From positions 1-64,000 of the forward strand of contig SVLD01000005.1 of the NCBI GenBank assembly GCA_015068125.1: a DNA stretch of 64,000 bases, in the 5' to 3' direction. Below the pieces are notes generated by a model, which saw only the letters and a list, made by a program, of their open reading frames with translations, did not search any database and was not told where the DNA came from. Shown here one piece after another: positions 62,504 through 64,000 of the stretch. Source of the stretch: Oscillospiraceae bacterium (GTDB lineage Bacteria; Bacillota; Clostridia; Oscillospirales; Oscillospiraceae). Each line of letters starts with the position of its first letter. The first letter of the stretch is position 1. The position numbers and the translations under genes were made by a program.

Positions 62504-64000
62504 ATGCTCATCACAAATCCCGGGGAGCTTCGCAAATTTTATGCCGATCAGCGGATCTGGCAGGGCATTCCCAGTGTGGAAGTGACGAAAAACGGCAGAG
62601 TTTTTGTTACATTTTATGCCGGCGGCGTTAAGGAAGAAATTGGCAATTACGCCATGGTGGTTATGTCCGATGATGGTGTGAATTTCACAGAGCCTGTGGT
62701 TGTCGCGTACATGGATGATTACCGGTGCTACGATCCCTGCCTGTGGATCGATCCTCTGGGACGGCTGTGGTTTACCTGGTCGATTTGCCCCGATGATGCA
62801 CTGTTTGCTTCTATTTGTGACAATCCGGATGCAGATGTGCTGCAGTGGGGGGAGCCTTTTAAGGTGGGCCACGACATTATGATGAACAAGCCCATCGTCC
62901 TGACCACAGGAGAATGGCTGTTCCCTCTGGCGGTATGGGGGCCGGGGATCCGATCTTTGCCGCCTCAATTTGACAGCAAAACCCCGGAAAAGGGATCTTT
63001 TGTGTACAAAACCTCCGATAACGGCAAGACCTTTGTGCGGTTGGGCCGCGCGGATGTTTACAAGCGGCATTTTGATGAACACATGGTGCTGGAACTGCAG
63101 GACGGCCGGCTTTGGATGCTGGTGCGCACCTTTTACGGCATCGGACAAGCCTTTTCCAGCGACAGAGGAAAGACCTGGAGCACGGACTCCGACAGCGGTT
63201 TGGGTGGCCCAAGCTCCCGGTTTCATATTTGCCGGCTGAAATCCGGTCGAATACTGCTCATTAACCATGTGGATTTTGATAAGCGAAACAATCTGATGGC
63301 GTTACTATCGGAAGATGACGGCAAGACCTGGTGTGCCAGACTGATGCTGGATCCCAGAGGTGAGGTTTCCTATCCTGATGTAAAAGAAGCCGATCACGGC
63401 TACATCTACATCACTTACGACCGGGAACGGGGCGCTTACAAGAAGAATATGGGCGAAGTTTATGCCAGTGCCCGGGAGATTCTGTTGGCCAGAGTCACCG
63501 AGGCTGATATACTCGCAGGAGAGGTTCGTGATCCGGGTTCTTACTTGCAGCGGATCGTTTCCAAACTGGGAGAATATCATGGTAAGGACACCAATCCTTT
63601 TGGCGAACCCCAGCTTTATTCTGACCGGGAGTTTGCCTGCAAGCTGCTGGAAAGGCGCAATAACGAGGAAATCATCCAGTCCGTTTTTGATGCTTACCCT
63701 TTGAAGTGCTGGGAGCAAAATATAAGCTATCAGTTGAAAATGGACGAACTGATCGCGGATTTTGAAGATGACAGCTACGGAGATTGCGATAAGCTGACAC
63801 AGATTATCGCGTTGGCCAGGACCATGGCCGGTCATCTGGAGCCCATGCATCCGACGGTGGAGCGGATCCAGAAATGGGTTCAGCAGAATGTCCGGGAGGA
63901 TATGAATCTGACCCGGATGGCAGGGGAGCTGGGCATCAGCCGGTTCTATATGTGCCACCTGTTCAAGCGCTGCACGGGAACCACCATTTTGGATTACAGA
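62504..64000 (+). CDS. Sialidase-like beta-propeller fused to an AraC-type DNA-binding domain (3' end outside window)
   Basis: An open frame of 499 codons starts at ATG 62504 (AAAGGAGG upstream) and runs off the window. Residues about 1-350 form a sialidase/BNR propeller with Asp-box motifs (SDNGKTF near 175, SDRGKTW near 220, SEDDGKTW near 268). Residues about 360-450 are a linker. From about 453 an AraC HTH begins (VQQNVREDMNLTRMAGELG, then ISRFYMCHLFKRCTG). No signal peptide is present, so it is cytoplasmic. It may be a regulator whose propeller senses an imported glycan, or an intracellular glycosidase that controls its own genes. Whether the active-site residues are kept is uncertain. 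Confidence 0.8.
   Translation, partial: MLITNPGELRKFYADQRIWQGIPSVEVTKNGRVFVTFYAGGVKEEIGNYAMVVMSDDGVNFTEPVVVAYMDDYRCYDPCLWIDPLGRLWFTWSICPDDALFASICDNPDADVLQWGEPFKVGHDIMMNKPIVLTTGEWLFPLAVWGPGIRSLPPQFDSKTPEKGSFVYKTSDNGKTFVRLGRADVYKRHFDEHMVLELQDGRLWMLVRTFYGIGQAFSSDRGKTWSTDSDSGLGGPSSRFHICRLKSGRILLINHVDFDKRNNLMALLSEDDGKTWCARLMLDPRGEVSYPDVKEADHGYIYITYDRERGAYKKNMGEVYASAREILLARVTEADILAGEVRDPGSYLQRIVSKLGEYHGKDTNPFGEPQLYSDREFACKLLERRNNEEIIQSVFDAYPLKCWEQNISYQLKMDELIADFEDDSYGDCDKLTQIIALARTMAGHLEPMHPTVERIQKWVQQNVREDMNLTRMAGELGISRFYMCHLFKRCTGTTILDYR

Overview
This window looks like a chromosome segment from an anaerobic, spore-forming Firmicute, most likely a Clostridia member of the Oscillospiraceae/Ruminococcaceae type. 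The main reasons are the sporulation genes spread through it (spoIIAA-spoIIAB-sigF, yunB, a ylbJ-like gene, yqfC-yqfD, cotJ, cwlD), Gram-positive operon orders (dxs-tlyA-nadK-argR-recN; yqfC-yqfD-phoH-ybeY-era-yqzL-recO), T-box leaders on tRNA-synthetase operons, a ferredoxin-fused aldo/keto reductase, and moderately GC-rich coding DNA with strong GGAGG ribosome sites. There are no rRNA or tRNA genes, no CRISPR array and no complete insertion sequence.

Layout. 1-6803: the 3' part of a large structured RNA that I assign to the OLE family, then its membrane partner gene oapA and the operon dxs-tlyA-nadK-argR-recN. 6808-9929: a tyrosine T-box controlling an M28 peptidase and tyrS, then an SGNH hydrolase. 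10000-13356: an SLC45-like transporter, a glycerophosphodiesterase, and dapA on the minus strand. 13428-18275: a secreted transglutaminase-like protein with a Thr/Asn/Pro repeat stalk, then queA, tgt and yajC. 18277-21676: a polyprenyl-phosphate-type glycosyltransferase, then an AT-rich island with a tiny ORF transcript, a secreted subtilisin and a lipoprotein. 21725-26228: a valine T-box with valS, then the spoIIA operon. 26243-32460: pcrA, yunB, ligA and an aldo/keto reductase. 32459-48878: a small Cys protein, a YlbJ-like protein, the yqfC-to-mutS2 block, an HPr variant, uvrC-rsmD-coaD, a phosphohexomutase, membrane proteins and xerD.

48922-50975 is a second AT-rich patch (paired hairpins resembling transposon ends, a two-TM protein, and an unknown secreted protein behind a canonical promoter). 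50984-54852 holds pfkA and a three-gene operon of two alpha/beta-hydrolase esterases and an ATP-grasp ligase. 54899-58550 holds three paralogous membrane proteins built from YD-like repeats. 58662-60529 holds spore-coat genes, including a CotJA-CotJB fusion, and cwlD. 60588-64000 holds radA, a Nudix hydrolase, and a sialidase-propeller/AraC fusion cut off by the window end.

How the genes work together: most of the window is housekeeping (isoprenoid and NAD metabolism, DNA repair, tRNA charging and queuosine modification, CoA synthesis) interleaved with sporulation control. The accessory parts (subtilisin island, secreted-protein patch, YD-repeat family, esterase/ATP-grasp operon, sialidase-AraC protein) act mostly at the cell surface or on imported glycans and hold the least described biology here.
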